Of a DNA stretch of 64,000 nucleotides, positions 19,774 through 30,498 are shown piece by piece. The position numbers were made by a program, and so were the translations under genes. How positions within the stretch are numbered: the stretch's first letter is position 1; every line of letters starts with the position of its first letter. This DNA is from Favolaschia claudopus (lineage: Eukaryota; Basidiomycota; Agaricomycetes; Agaricales; Mycenaceae), in NCBI GenBank assembly GCA_037176885.1, contig JAWWNJ010000208.1, forward strand, positions 1-64,000. The letters run 5' to 3'. Below the pieces are notes generated by a model. The model had not been told where the DNA came from. It was given only the letters and a program-made list of their open reading frames with translations, and ran no database searches.

Positions 19774-21390
19774 TCAATAAATCAGTGCTGATAAATGTAT
19801 GGCGAAGCGACTCACCGCGCACGTCGATTTCGCTCGTTCTACTAGATTGGATGCTGACTTGCTGAATTTTAGAGTCGAAACTGCGCGTTTGATGGCGCGA
19901 GGCGGGGACTTAGGTGTTGTCCGGTCAGAAGACGGTGGGGTCGGGATAGTTGGTGGCGGCGGGAGACGAAGGGGTGGTGATGGCGAGAGAAGCGCGGGGG
20001 ATTGCGGTCGCGTGGGAAACGGCGTTGAGAGAGCGGCGAAGAGGGAGTAGCGGGAGCGCCGTGTCGAGGGCTTGAGGGGCAGGATTGGTGGAGATCGGAA
20101 ACGAGCGAATGGCGGCGGTGTGGGGCTTGGATGGAGGATTTGAGGTAGAAGGCGGAGTGTTGGCGAGGAAGGCAGCGGTGTCAAAGCCTGATTGACGACA
20201 GGCTGTCAAGTTCCCTTGGGGACGATGGCGCCGGGCGGCGGTAGCGAATAGGAGTTGGGTGGGATTGCGAGGTAGGCGGTAGTTGGGCTGAGGAACGGCG
20301 GCGAGGTAGACGTAGCGTAGAGTAGACACAGGGAACGTGGGGGAAAGTGGCGGCGGGGCGTCAGCGTCGTCATAGAGAGAGGGAGGTAAGGGTCAGGCTT
20401 GCGTGAGCGGACGTGGACGGCGTTGCTGATTGAACGAGCGCATCTTGACGGCCCTCGAGTGTGGCGTTCGTTGTCGTGCTGGAATTGACGTGTCGGTATG
20501 AGGGTTGTGGAGTGTGGAGGTGGAAGGGTCGAGGGCGCCGTTTCGAGCGAGGAAGCTGGTGTGGTGTAACGGGTCTTGAAGTGAGTCAGTTATGCGCAGA
20601 GACGCAGCAATGAGAGTTACTCGCCCAGTATCCAACGTCGACACATTTCCCAGGATACTTCCAAACGTCGCAAACGAATCCTGGCACTTGACGAGCCCGC
20701 CGGCGACCATCCAGTCAAATGTGTCGAATGAGAAGCCTCCGCAGGGAGCTGCGAATTGAGCTCGTTGAGGGTAGAGGAGGGAGGAGGGGCAAAGAGGAGG
20801 AGAGACACATTTTCGCGCTCAGCAGAAGGAGCTGAAGGGAGGTGGATGAGACCGACGAGGGGGAGAGAGTTAATGACACACGCACCTTTAATCAGAATAC
20901 AAGGTGGCCGATGGCGTGTTGCAGAAATTGGTGATTGGGAATGAGATCGTGGCGGAAACGAGCGGTTGACGAGCGAATTGACGAGGCGGAACGTCGTGGA
21001 GTGTCGAGGTGGTTGAATCCGAGTCTCTCCGCATACGTTCCCATCAAGTCTTGAAGCTAATTGCAAAGTATCGAGAGGCTGAGGAGCGCGTGAATCAGCG
21101 ATGCAAATGATGGTCATACCATGTCCCTCGTGCCGGTCAAAGAGAGGTGGGAGGGGATAGTTGGCAAGCTCAAAAGAATTCAAACGTTTCATAGTCGTCA
21201 GAGCACCCGGATGAGGCACTTGAACGCGTCTTACGGGCGCGATGTCGATCAAAGACGCAATCAGCCTCAGAGGCCGAAATTTGGGCATTATCGGGTCGTC
21301 TCAGCGGCGTGGGACGTGTCGATGACCTGCATGAGATGGCTTGTATCTTCAGGTGCATTGAGGCACGGGAAGCCGCGGGACGAGCCACAA
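19774..21390 (-). other. Possible multi-exon host gene, function unknown
   Basis: This GC-richer block carries several long minus-strand frames: 20617-21288 (223 codons, with MTIICIADSRAPQPLDTLQL), 20393-20710 (VKCQDSFATFGSILGNVSTL), 19925-20329 and 19774-20184 (SPPRAIKRAVSTLKFSKSAS). Frame changes between them are compatible with short introns, but I could not fix the splice sites. A Ser/Pro-rich C-terminal half is suggested. No domain recognised. It could be a host gene or a decayed one. Confidence 0.3.
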
Positions 21391-21399
21391 GATCCTATC

Positions 21400-22967
21400 C
21401 TATCCTATACTTGAAAACAGGGCCAGGCCATCAGTCGCGTGACTTTTGACAGAAAATCACGGGGTCAATGTCGAGATGTTGAGATCGTACTAGACGTCGC
21501 GAGCGGAGCGAGCGCAGCGGGGTAACCCGCCGGGGTTTGGGGCGGCCAGCCCCAACAAGCGCTAGCAGAGTTGTCATTACATACATACAGCTGAGTGGGA
21601 GAGATATCTTGTCTCCACCCCGGACTTGCTTGCGTCAATTTGATGAAGAGGGCAGGTCAACTAGAGAGCAGTGTTGCCGGGGGGAGCCGACACATATCTT
21701 AATGCGCATACCAGCAGTCTTCCCCGAACTTGCATCCGATGGAACAAGAACAACATTAGGCGTAAAGTGCTTCGGAATGACTTCTAATCGTGCTCGCAAT
21801 ACAAATCCGACCTTCTGAGAGTCACGGAAAGGTGCCCTGAGTAAAAGAGTACAACGTACCTTACAAATGCGGGAGAGAGGATTTGTAAGCAAGCCATTGA
21901 TATATTGGGCATGAACTTCAAAACGAAGCTCGCTGCACTCCGCTCAAAGGCGAGGGAGCCAAGGCAGCCCCTACATCACTACAGGATACAGAACAAAACC
22001 GTAGCTACGCGAGTGCGCAGAAAATAGCAAAACTAACTAGGAGTGGGTGGGTGGGCACGAGAAAAGAGGGATGACAGCGACGGGGGGAGCAGACTAGGGT
22101 CATGGAGGGGGACTGGACAAGAAGAATTATATACACACCCAATCTTGTAGTTAAAATCCTTGACAAGATAAGCCAGTCGCTGAGCACAAACGCTTCTTCG
22201 ACATTGGGGAGGAACAAGTCGAAATTCACGAAAACTCAAAGTTCCTCATTCAAGAAATCACTCGCTTGGCAAAATCCGGGTATTATTTAGAACATTTCGT
22301 TGCTGAAGCGAAGCAGAGGGGAGTTAGTTCCCACGGTCCAAAATTTCGGAAAACACCCACTCTTGGGTATTTCCAGTTGATCTGGCCAGGTTTCAGGTCA
22401 AAATTTCAAAAATTCCGGTCTGACATGAAGTCACGTCCCCCACCATACGCAGACCAATTAGACCGGATGTTATACCCCACTTTCCTATGGAAGAATATTT
22501 TTGGAGCAAGTGTGGTGTAAGAAAGTCAACATGTTGGGACAAAAAGTCGGCGTCACATCGTGACCAGAAGGTGGGACGGCTGGGGCGAAAAAGTCTTAAG
22601 GCTCCGCCAAAACTGATTATTTTGCTTAGGTTCCGCGTAACGTATTGTAGGGAATCGGTCTCGCCACAATATGAGCGTGCTTAAAATTTTAAATCGACGG
22701 CAGGATCTGAAGAAATGATGATTCTCGCATGAAACTGCTTGCATTTTAACAAAATGAAAAGGGAAAAATAAATCCGAATGCTCATTTTGTTTTTACGAAC
22801 CTTTTGAATAAATCTGCTGATTCAGAATTTTAGTAGATGTCCGTGGAAGAAAGCCTTAGGGTTTGGAAAGTTGGAACCGAGGCCCCCAGCGAGCCAAACA
22901 AAGCCAAAGCTGCCGCTTTCGGCCCTTTAGTTGCCGGAGCCCACTATAGTGCTTCGGTCCGGGGGAG
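21400..22967. other. Mostly unrecognised; GC-rich hairpin and one minus frame
   Basis: About 21490-21560 contains GAGCGGAGCGAGCGC and CCCCGCCGG-like inverted motifs of the kind often seen near the 3' ends of fungal DNA elements. A minus-strand frame at 21635-21892 (85 codons, LEVIPKHFTPNVVLVPSDAS) may be a short exon. Nothing is identified with confidence. Confidence 0.3.
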
Positions 22968-23138
22968 TGTTGAAGTCTGGGTATTTGTCCCGTTCATACT
23001 ATTGGCAGAATAGCTCAGTCGGATACCTTCGGGTCAGAGCATCTCACATGATATGAGAAGGTCGCAGGTTCGATTCCCCCGAAGAGCTGTTCTGCCAATA
23101 GTGTGTGAACGGGACAAATACATACCCAGACTTCAACA
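22968..23138 (+). mobile_element. Palindromic LTR-like unit with tRNA-like core
   Basis: TGTTGAAGTCTGGGTA...TACCCAGACTTCAACA, 171 bp, is preceded by a polypurine run (GGGGGAG). The two halves are near-perfect reverse complements for about 50 bp. The core has a tRNA A-box (TAGCTCAGTCGG), a B-box (GGTTCGATTCC), a 7-bp GGCAGAA/TTCTGCC pairing, and a TCTCA/TGAGA hairpin. A D-loop insertion and a complementary insert after the T-loop form an additional CTTCGGG/CCCGAAG stem. It looks like a solo or 3' copia LTR carrying a tRNA-derived sequence. No target duplication found. Confidence 0.6.
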
Positions 23139-23555
23139 TTGAAGGCACAGAGGCCAGAACATTCCGTGTTGTTCTTGTTTGGCGGTACTGAGAAGGCTCG
23201 GCCCGAATAACCTTTTATGGTAATATTAAGTGATGTACATTATATTTCAGCCAATTCTGCCCAGAAAGTATCGAAAAACCCACAGCTATGACGTCTTCTG
23301 ACTTGAGTAGAAGTTCTCAGTCCAGAAGACATCATGCTGTGCTACTTATGTCATATCTTACGTCACCTCTTGTATATAGAGTAGTCCGCTGGGGATCTCT
23401 GATCCCCAGGTTTGTTATCGACTTGGTTCCTGGGCCCTTCTCCCCTCACAGCATAACAAACCTTCTATTCGACTCTGGCACTCTCCTAGCCCCAGTCAAC
23501 CACTCTACCTCCTACTCTGCCCTCACCCTACCATCGACCTCACACCTCCCTTGCT

Positions 23556-24464
23556 ATGGCAACCCCCTCGGCCCCTCAAGATCTCTATTCCTACTGCTCT
23601 CTCCTTCGAAGCGAACTGGAGCGCCTTCATGACCGCCTCGATCGCCTAGAGTTCGGAGACGCTGCAGCTTATACACCCCGGGGGCATGCCTGGCGCTCCC
23701 ACTGGGATGGTGCTCGCTGGGGCTCTGCCCCTACAACCCCAGCCCCTACCCCTGCTATCATCGCTGTCGGCCACACCGCCATACCACTTGCCGAAACCCT
23801 CCCTACTGCTGAGGACTCACCGTCCCGCTACTCCTGCACCCTTGTGGTGCCTGACTCGGTTGTCGGGCATATCGTTGGCCGTGGTGGTAAAGGTCTCCAT
23901 CAGTCGCACGACGTCTCCGGCGCCCAGCTTCGAGCCTATACGGATAAGGCTTCCCCCCTGGAGCGCCGTGTCTCTATCCGTGGTACCGACCAGCAAATCG
24001 GTGAAGCGCTGATTGCGCTTGGGAAGCGGTTCATGCGTAAGCGTATCCGCTCCAAGAAGAAAGGTCCGTCACGCCTTTCTGGGGACCTTGCCGCTCCCCC
24101 TCCTGGCCCGGCGCCGGTTTTGCTGGACGTTTCGAGTGAAGGTGCTCGCCCGCTGAAGAAGCGCGCACACCCTCCCTATTCGCCTCTGGCCTCTGCTCCG
24201 GTTCCACCCCCTCCAGCGGCCAGTGCTCAGCCGCGCCCAGTTGGCGCCACTACACGACCAAGGAAGCCTGGGGTGCGATTTGCACCACAGGAGTCTTCTT
24301 ACCCCGCCTCTCACTCCCTACCCCATAACCCTGCTACCACTTCTATTCCTACGCAGGTAATGGCATCCCCTATTCCTACCCCCCGCCCCAGCTCTACTCC
24401 TCATGTCCCCTCGGTGGCCATGCCCACTGCCGTCCCGTTCCCCGCTCCACGCTCATCAGCTCCT
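23556..24464 (+). pseudogene. KH-domain protein, 5' part of split ORF
   Basis: Residues 1 to about 303 align with the intact protein at 13177-14223, including the KH domain with GxxG at VGRGGKG. The ORF runs on into the insertion and stops at 24551, giving a 331-codon chimeric frame. The KH domain differs from the other copy by a single residue (I to V after HD), while the Pro-rich tail differs at many. The remaining C-terminus is at 30105-30245. Confidence 0.9.
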
Positions 24465-26408
24465 TGGAAGGCTGCCGTATTGTGGAGGCAGTCAACACTA
24501 GGGGAATCAACCAGACAGAGCTCAGAGAAGCCAAGAATGACAGAACAATAGTGTGGTCATTCAAGAGAGGCCACTAGAGAAAGAGTACATGGTGGTCAAG
24601 ACCAAGAAGAGAAGATATGTAACTAATCTACAGTCACAATCAATATACGATCAAATATGTAACAGAACAGATCACAGTCTTGTCAGGGGAACCCCCCGCT
24701 TCCCCGACCCGCTCCGCTATTCCTTGCATCACTCCAGCCTTCTTGGGAACGCTACTCCCTCCAGACTTCCCCCTTTGTCACACCTTCCTCCTTCCAACCC
24801 CCCGTTCCCCTCCTCGACAGACTCCTGTCGACCCTGCGCTCCTACAGCTAGTGCTCAGCGCAACCCAGTTCCCTACTGGTCTTCCGGTCAGACTTCTAGC
24901 CCTCCGAGAGCTCTGGTACCCCCGAGCTCCGGCCCTCCGGACTCCGGCTCCGGTTTCCCACGCTCCCCGGACCACAGGGTATCTTCGGGCCTTCGTCGGT
25001 CTACGATCTCTGGACCAGTATTGTGATCCTCCCTCTTCTGGGCATATCCCTGGCTCCCTGCTACTGTTGGATCATCTGATCATTGATATCACATCATAGA
25101 TGCTGTGCTACTACATAGTTCCCACGCACCGTGAGAAGTCACGCGTCACGCGCACTTTTACTGTGACGCCTGGGCATGGACTCCTTACTCTGTTCTCTAA
25201 GGATTCTCCCTCTGCCCAGGTGAGTAGACACTCTTCCTCTTGTTGTAGCTAGCCCACTAAGGATTCTCCCTCTGCCCAGTGCTTCTTGGACTCTTGAGTA
25301 CCTCGGGCCTCAGGCCCTGGCAGCTGTTGCCCTTACAGCAGAACAGAGTCACCAATAGCGGACCCTATTCCCTCCTCCTCTGTCCTCACAAGAGTAGCAG
25401 ACCATCTTGGTGCATTCTTTGGGCATGGAGGTCGCTGAGTAGCCTCTGCCCCATGGCTTGGTGTAGGATTTGGGTTTTGGGACTGCAACACAAGTATGTG
25501 TGTCTACCACTGAAAGTCTTCTTCCCTTTCCCTCCTGCATCCCATGGACCCCCTCCTCGGCATTTGCCACCTCTCGTCGACTTCTCCTCTTCTTGTGTGT
25601 GGCCAACTGCCGTTTAGGCTCGTGCCAGATGCCACTGCTCGTCACTGGCTCACACTGGCACTTCGACTACTCCTTCCCCTCTCCCTCTGTGACCTTGGGC
25701 CTGTTCTTGTGTCGTCTGGCCTCGAGTCTCACTCCCCCTCTTGACCGGTGAGCTTCCTTTCCTCTTGCCTTCGTGGGTGTGGCTTGGAGGGAGCACTGTC
25801 GAGAGTTGCAAGGTTGCTCAAGTCCATATCTCCCCGGCCTCCCCGTCCTTAGGGGTGTCCGCCGGTGCCTAGGGACCTCTGAGCGCCTGCAGTCTGCATG
25901 GAGATTGGGTGGCGGGGCAACTCGTTGCTGGCAGCTCGTCGAGCTGCTACAGTTGCCACCCCCTTCCTTCGAAGGATTCTCCTATCGTGCAGGCTGTAGC
26001 CAACTATACCTCTTTATCTGCTTTCTCTGGGTACTCGTGCGTTTGTGCAAGAGCGGGAAGCTTATGTCTGGGCTTGCTGGGGGCCATCCGCTGCCTTCTC
26101 TGCAGCCTGGTGTCTGACTCGCACCCTTCCCTTCCACTCTCCATCCCATCCCCTTGACTCTGTGTCCTGGCGTCTGTGTGTTTGTCCAATGTAGCGTCCC
26201 CGCGGCAGCGGTGGCGTTGACGGCGGGGATTCATGATTCGTCTTGATACTGTTGTCTCGTATTGCATGGTCGCAATCATGAAGGGGGGCTCCATACGCCG
26301 CGTCATTTGATTTCAAGGTGGGAAGGTTGATTCTGACCTCCCCCCTGTGATGCTCGCTGTGGGGCTCCTTGCTCATGCGCACCGCTGCACTTTAGGTAGA
26401 CTCTGCCT

Positions 26409-26680
26409 GGTGAAGGGGGGCTCGCCTCCTCTCGCCTGTCTTCACCATGTCCACCTAGTGCATAGTGTTCCGCCCTCTTGTCAGTAGAACCTCTCTGGTG
26501 AAGGGGGGCTTGTCTCTCAAGCCGCCCTTCACTCTACTCACAATGGCCGTCTTCGTCTTCCAATCTGGTGAAGGGGGGCTCGTCCCTCGTCCCCTTCACC
26601 TACGATGACTTGCGCATGAGACACTGCGAGCGGTGTCTCAAATCCAGTGAAGGGGGGCTCATTCCCCCCCCCCCTTCACT
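26409..26680 (+). repeat. Array of four GTGAAGGGGGGCT hairpins in the LARD interior
   Basis: GTGAAGGGGGGCT(C/T) begins near 26410, 26499, 26569 and 26648, each followed 20-25 bp later by CTTCAC, so each can fold into a stem of six or more base pairs. The spacing (about 70-90 bp) is regular but the sequence between is not conserved. Related AAGGGGGGCTC and GAAGTGGGGCT motifs occur at about 26281 and 28049. A structured packaging or primer region of the element RNA is one possibility. Confidence 0.75.
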
Positions 26681-26801
26681 AACCGCTCCTGGTCCTTCTC
26701 CCACCATGCTCTGCATTGGGTTACTAATGGGTCTCTTACGTCCACCACATTTGTCCTCCCCCCTCCTTCCGTTGACTCGGCCTGCCACTCACGCCACTTT
26801 C

Positions 26802-26998
26802 CTACGTTACGTCTCCGCACACCCCTAGTCATGGTGCATGCGTGATGGCCGGCCTTCAAAGCCGGCTTGCGGCGTCTTGGTATATTTGGCTGGATGTCAT
26901 GTCGACGAGGTACCTTGCCCTGCCATTGTTTGCGCTGCTACCCTACGTTATGCCTCCGCACACCCCTAGTCACGGTACGTGCGTGATGGTTGAGCTAG
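26802..26998 (+). repeat. Direct repeat in LARD interior
   Basis: About 55 bp at 26802-26860 (CCTACGTTACGTCTCCGCAC through GCGTGATGG) recurs with few changes at 26941-26998. Confidence 0.7.
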
Positions 26999-29900
26999 CT
27001 TTTGTGTCCTCGACCTGCGGCATCTTGGAATACCCAGCGCAGCCATGTGTATCAAGGTAGCTTTGTGCACGATGCCGCAACATTAGGAGCGTCTCTTGGC
27101 CTCCGCCCTATTAGGCATTGGGCACGGTGTCAATCCCTTGCGCCCTTCTTGAACCACCAACCCTTCCTTGCCATCCTGCTGCCGCTCCCTATGTTGTGTT
27201 TCCATGGGCCTATATCCGTCCGGCTACGTTCTCTACGAGCCCCGGTGGGAACTGGGGCCTTGAGTTGACCATGTGATGGCCGATCCCGTTGATCGGCTTG
27301 TAACACCTTGGCTAGCAGCAGGAAGGCGGTTGTTTTGGTTCTATCCCCGTGTCGTTGCACCGCTAGGTGCTGCTGTCCGCTACGTGCGGTGCAGTGTGCC
27401 CCGACATTCTAGACGGCATGGCGGATACCTCCAGCCCTCGTACAACCTCCCAGTGCACCCTGTGACCACCATCCAATTTTTTTTTCCGCTGTGGCCATAG
27501 GCCCCACCGGATGTGTGTGTCGAGGCGCCACACTGTGAAGGTGGGCTGGAAGGGGTAGAGCTGAGGAAGCGACAAGAGGGAGCTTCCTCCTACAGGAGCG
27601 ACATTTGGAGCTCCATACCTGTTACTCTCCCCCCTTTGCGCAGAGAGTACAGTAGGAGCGTAGCGACTACTGGCCACACTCTGCGGGTCAGTGGACTGCT
27701 GCAGGATTGGACAGCTGAGAGGATGTACAAGCCTAAGCACTGACCAGTACAATATCAAGGAGTGGCGGGACAGGATATGTCTGCCTACTCCTTGAGGGTC
27801 ATGCTGAAGACTTGGGCATCTGAGAAGCAGTGTACAAGGCAAAGCGCCGACCGTAGCTCAATGGTCAAAGAGCGCATGACGGAGACCTGTGGGCAAGGGA
27901 GGCATGACCTTTTTTTTCCCCTCCCACCCTCCCTTTTGTGTCACTTCGCGCCGGGTCGTCGCAAAGCGTGAAGCGGGGCTGTGTCTTTTTTCCCTTCGAA
28001 GTTTGCTCTGCGCTCTCTGCTTTGGATGTGTCGGGTCGCCACATTCTGAAGTGGGGCTGATGTCAGGGGAACCCCCCGCTTCCCCGACCCGCTCCGCTAT
28101 TCCTTGCATCACTCCAGCCTTCTTGGGAACGCTACTCCCTCCAGACTTCCCCCTTTGTCACACCTTCCTCCTTCCAACCCCCCGTTCCCCTCCTCGACAG
28201 ACTCCTGTCGACCCTGCGCTCCTACAGCTAGTGCTCAGCGCAACCCAGTTCCCTACTGGTCTTCCGGTCAGACTTCTAGCCCTCCGAGAGCTCTGGTACC
28301 CCCGAGCTCCGGCCCTCCGGACTCCGGCTCCGGTTTCCCACGCTCCCCGGACCACAGGGTATCTTCGGGCCTTCGTCGGTCTACGATCTCTGGACCAGTA
28401 TTGTGATCCTCCCTCTTCTGGGCATATCCCTGGCTCCCTGCTACTGTTGGATCATCTGATCATTGATATCACATCATAGATGCTGTGCTACTACATAGTT
28501 CCCACGCACCGTGAGAAGTCACGCGTCACGCGCACTTTTACTGTGACGCCTGGGCATGGACTCCTTACTCTGTTCTCTAAGGATTCTCCCTCTGCCCAGG
28601 TGAGTAGACACTCTTCCTCTTGTTGTAGCTAGCCCACTAAGGATTCTCCCTCTGCCCAGTGCTTCTTGGACTCTTGAGTACCTCGGGCCTCAGGCCCTGG
28701 CAGCTGTTGCCCTTACAAGTCTGATATAATGATAATGTAAGATAAGGAATCAATCCCGCAACGACGATATAAGATAAGGAGTCAATCCTACAGTGATAAG
28801 AAAGCAAGGTGCATGAGATCGTCAATGAGGATAAGGGCGAGTTGACGATATAAGGAATCCAACAGTCAAGTGGGGATCAGCCAAAGGACAAAGGATGTGA
28901 GGACCAATGATGATCAGTCAGAGGTTGCGGATGAAGATACAATGCAGGATCGCAAGGAGCAATGAGGACTGAGGCAATGGTGTGCTAAACCAAGGCTGAG
29001 GAAGCAGTGGTATCAATACAATGTGAGCGGCAGGTGACAGTGCAGCGAACAAGGAATAGAGTCAATCCCGAAGGAGAGACTGGACGGTGATGCAGTGAAG
29101 GCAGCAATGGACAGTGATGGTTCAGACTGCAAAGGCGACAACATGAATGGGATGAAGTCGAGTGGCGGAAGTCATATTATGGGAGAATAGAGGACGACCA
29201 GAGGATGACGATACTGATGAGAGTATGGTCCGGTGGGATGACAGTACCACAATAAATGGATACAGTACGGCGGGATGACAATACCTGATGAGTAAAGTCC
29301 GGGGTGTGGTGCAGTATAAGGAAACATACACCCAGTGTAATACAGAGGTGATATGAGGGACACATGTATGCAGAGGCGGAGAGGAAGGGAGGAATCAGAC
29401 GACGTGTATCAAGGAGGATGATTCTGGAAGATCAATATAACTCCAAGAGGCCAAGCCTAGAACAACAGTGTGTCTGGAAACCACGGAGGTCGGTGAGGAA
29501 GATGGAGTACAGCAGTGATCTGCCTCCGAAAGGGACGGTGAGGAGAAGGGAAGAGCACAGCGGTGATCCGGCTCTGAGGAGGACAATAAAAGAGTGTCAA
29601 TGGGATGCCAATCTAAAGACGGGGACAGAACCGATGTTGCCATCATCAGAACTGGGAGGCGGTAGAGGAGGAGGTCAATGGTTCGCTAGGCCAGAGACAG
29701 GGACTATGCTGATGTTGCCATCATCGTATAGAGATAAAGGTTTGATCATGCCGGTAATGCAGAGGATCGGAAGGGAGGAATGATCATGGCGGAATATCGG
29801 ATAGAAAATGATCATAGGAAAGAGCGGTGACTGAGAAAAGGGTAATGGTTCACATCTGGAGCTTCGGTGATAAGCTGTACAAGCCAAAGTGCAACAGTGA

Positions 29901-30104
29901 GGGTTCCAGATGGGAATATCCTGGAAGGCATCCAGAAGTAGTTAAGCTCGGAGGCACAGAAAGAACGGCAGATCTCAGGTCCTGTGTGATGGAAGAACAG
30001 TAATGTAACGGAATCATAGATGTGCGGTATCGTAATAGTGATGTGTGGATTCGGTATGTGTGTGTCAGAATGTAGTAAGGTTGGGGCAGCATCCTTACAC
30101 TCCT

Positions 30105-30245
30105 TCGCCCATGGCCATTGATGCTGTTCGACCTGAAAGGGGACGTCGACGACAGACGGCACGGCGAGGCGGTGCAGTGTCTGCGTCTGATGCGCGGATT
30201 GACTCCCAGGGCAACCAACTCTTCCGTGGCGATCCAGGATTTTGA
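30105..30245 (+). pseudogene. KH-domain protein, C-terminal part of split ORF
   Basis: It encodes MAIDAVRPERGRRRQTARRG through LFRGDPGF and a stop, collinear with the last 45 residues of the intact KH protein. It resumes exactly after the CTCCT duplication of the upstream insertion. Confidence 0.9.
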
Positions 30246-30498
30246 AGAATCGTTCATTCTACTTAATGTGAGAATGGGGGTGAAAGAGTGGATTCAAAGT
30301 ACTAAAGTACAGGCTTGCTGTAGGTAGCTTAAATACTGTTCGGAATATGAAATGTATCTAAGGGAGAATAACACATGAATGTGCAGAGCACATTGTATCT
30401 AGACAACGTGTACTCGTTGGATAGGCAATGAGTAAGATATGAAATATAACTGCGGATATTCAGGTGGATGCATAGCTAAGGAATTTCAACACTCCCCC

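Larger units (their letters stand above)
24681..28717 (+). mobile_element. Non-coding LTR element (LARD-type) with 657-bp LTRs
   Basis: The LTRs 24681-25337 and 28061-28717 read as identical (TGTCAGGGGAACC...GCTGTTGCCCTTACA). The 5-bp target duplication AGTCT lies at 24676-24680 and 28718-28722. The 2.7-kb interior has no gag or pol. A polypurine-like GAAGTGGGGCTGA precedes the 3' LTR. The LTR ends match those of the KH element (TGTCAGGGG, CCTTACA). Recent insertion, needs an autonomous partner. Confidence 0.93.
24465..30099. mobile_element. LTR-like insertion, about 1.6 kb without its own insert (probable solo LTR)
   Basis: The ends are TGGAAGGCTGCC and GGCAGCATCCTTACA (imperfect inverse, TG..CA). 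The exact 5-bp target duplication CTCCT lies at 24460-24464 and 30100-30104. Subtracting the nested LARD leaves about 1.59 kb without gag or pol and without internal terminal repeats, so a solo LTR is the simplest reading. The 28723-30099 part is purine-rich (GGATGA/GAGGA motifs). Confidence 0.75.

Noticed and set aside
23005..23098. Functional tRNA gene
   Set aside because: A and B boxes and an acceptor-like stem are present, but the D-loop is far too long, the anticodon loop lacks the usual T before the anticodon, the T-stem does not pair properly, and extra sequence separates it from the 3' acceptor strand. Reported as a tRNA-like core of a palindromic unit.
24553..25099. Protein-coding ORFs in the LARD LTR
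   Set aside because: They lie wholly within the LTR, recur identically at 27889-28479 because the LTR is duplicated, and have Pro/Ser-rich low-information sequence.
26409..26680. CRISPR-like repeat array
   Set aside because: Only the stem and G-run are conserved, spacing is uneven, and the genome is fungal. It is structure inside a LARD.
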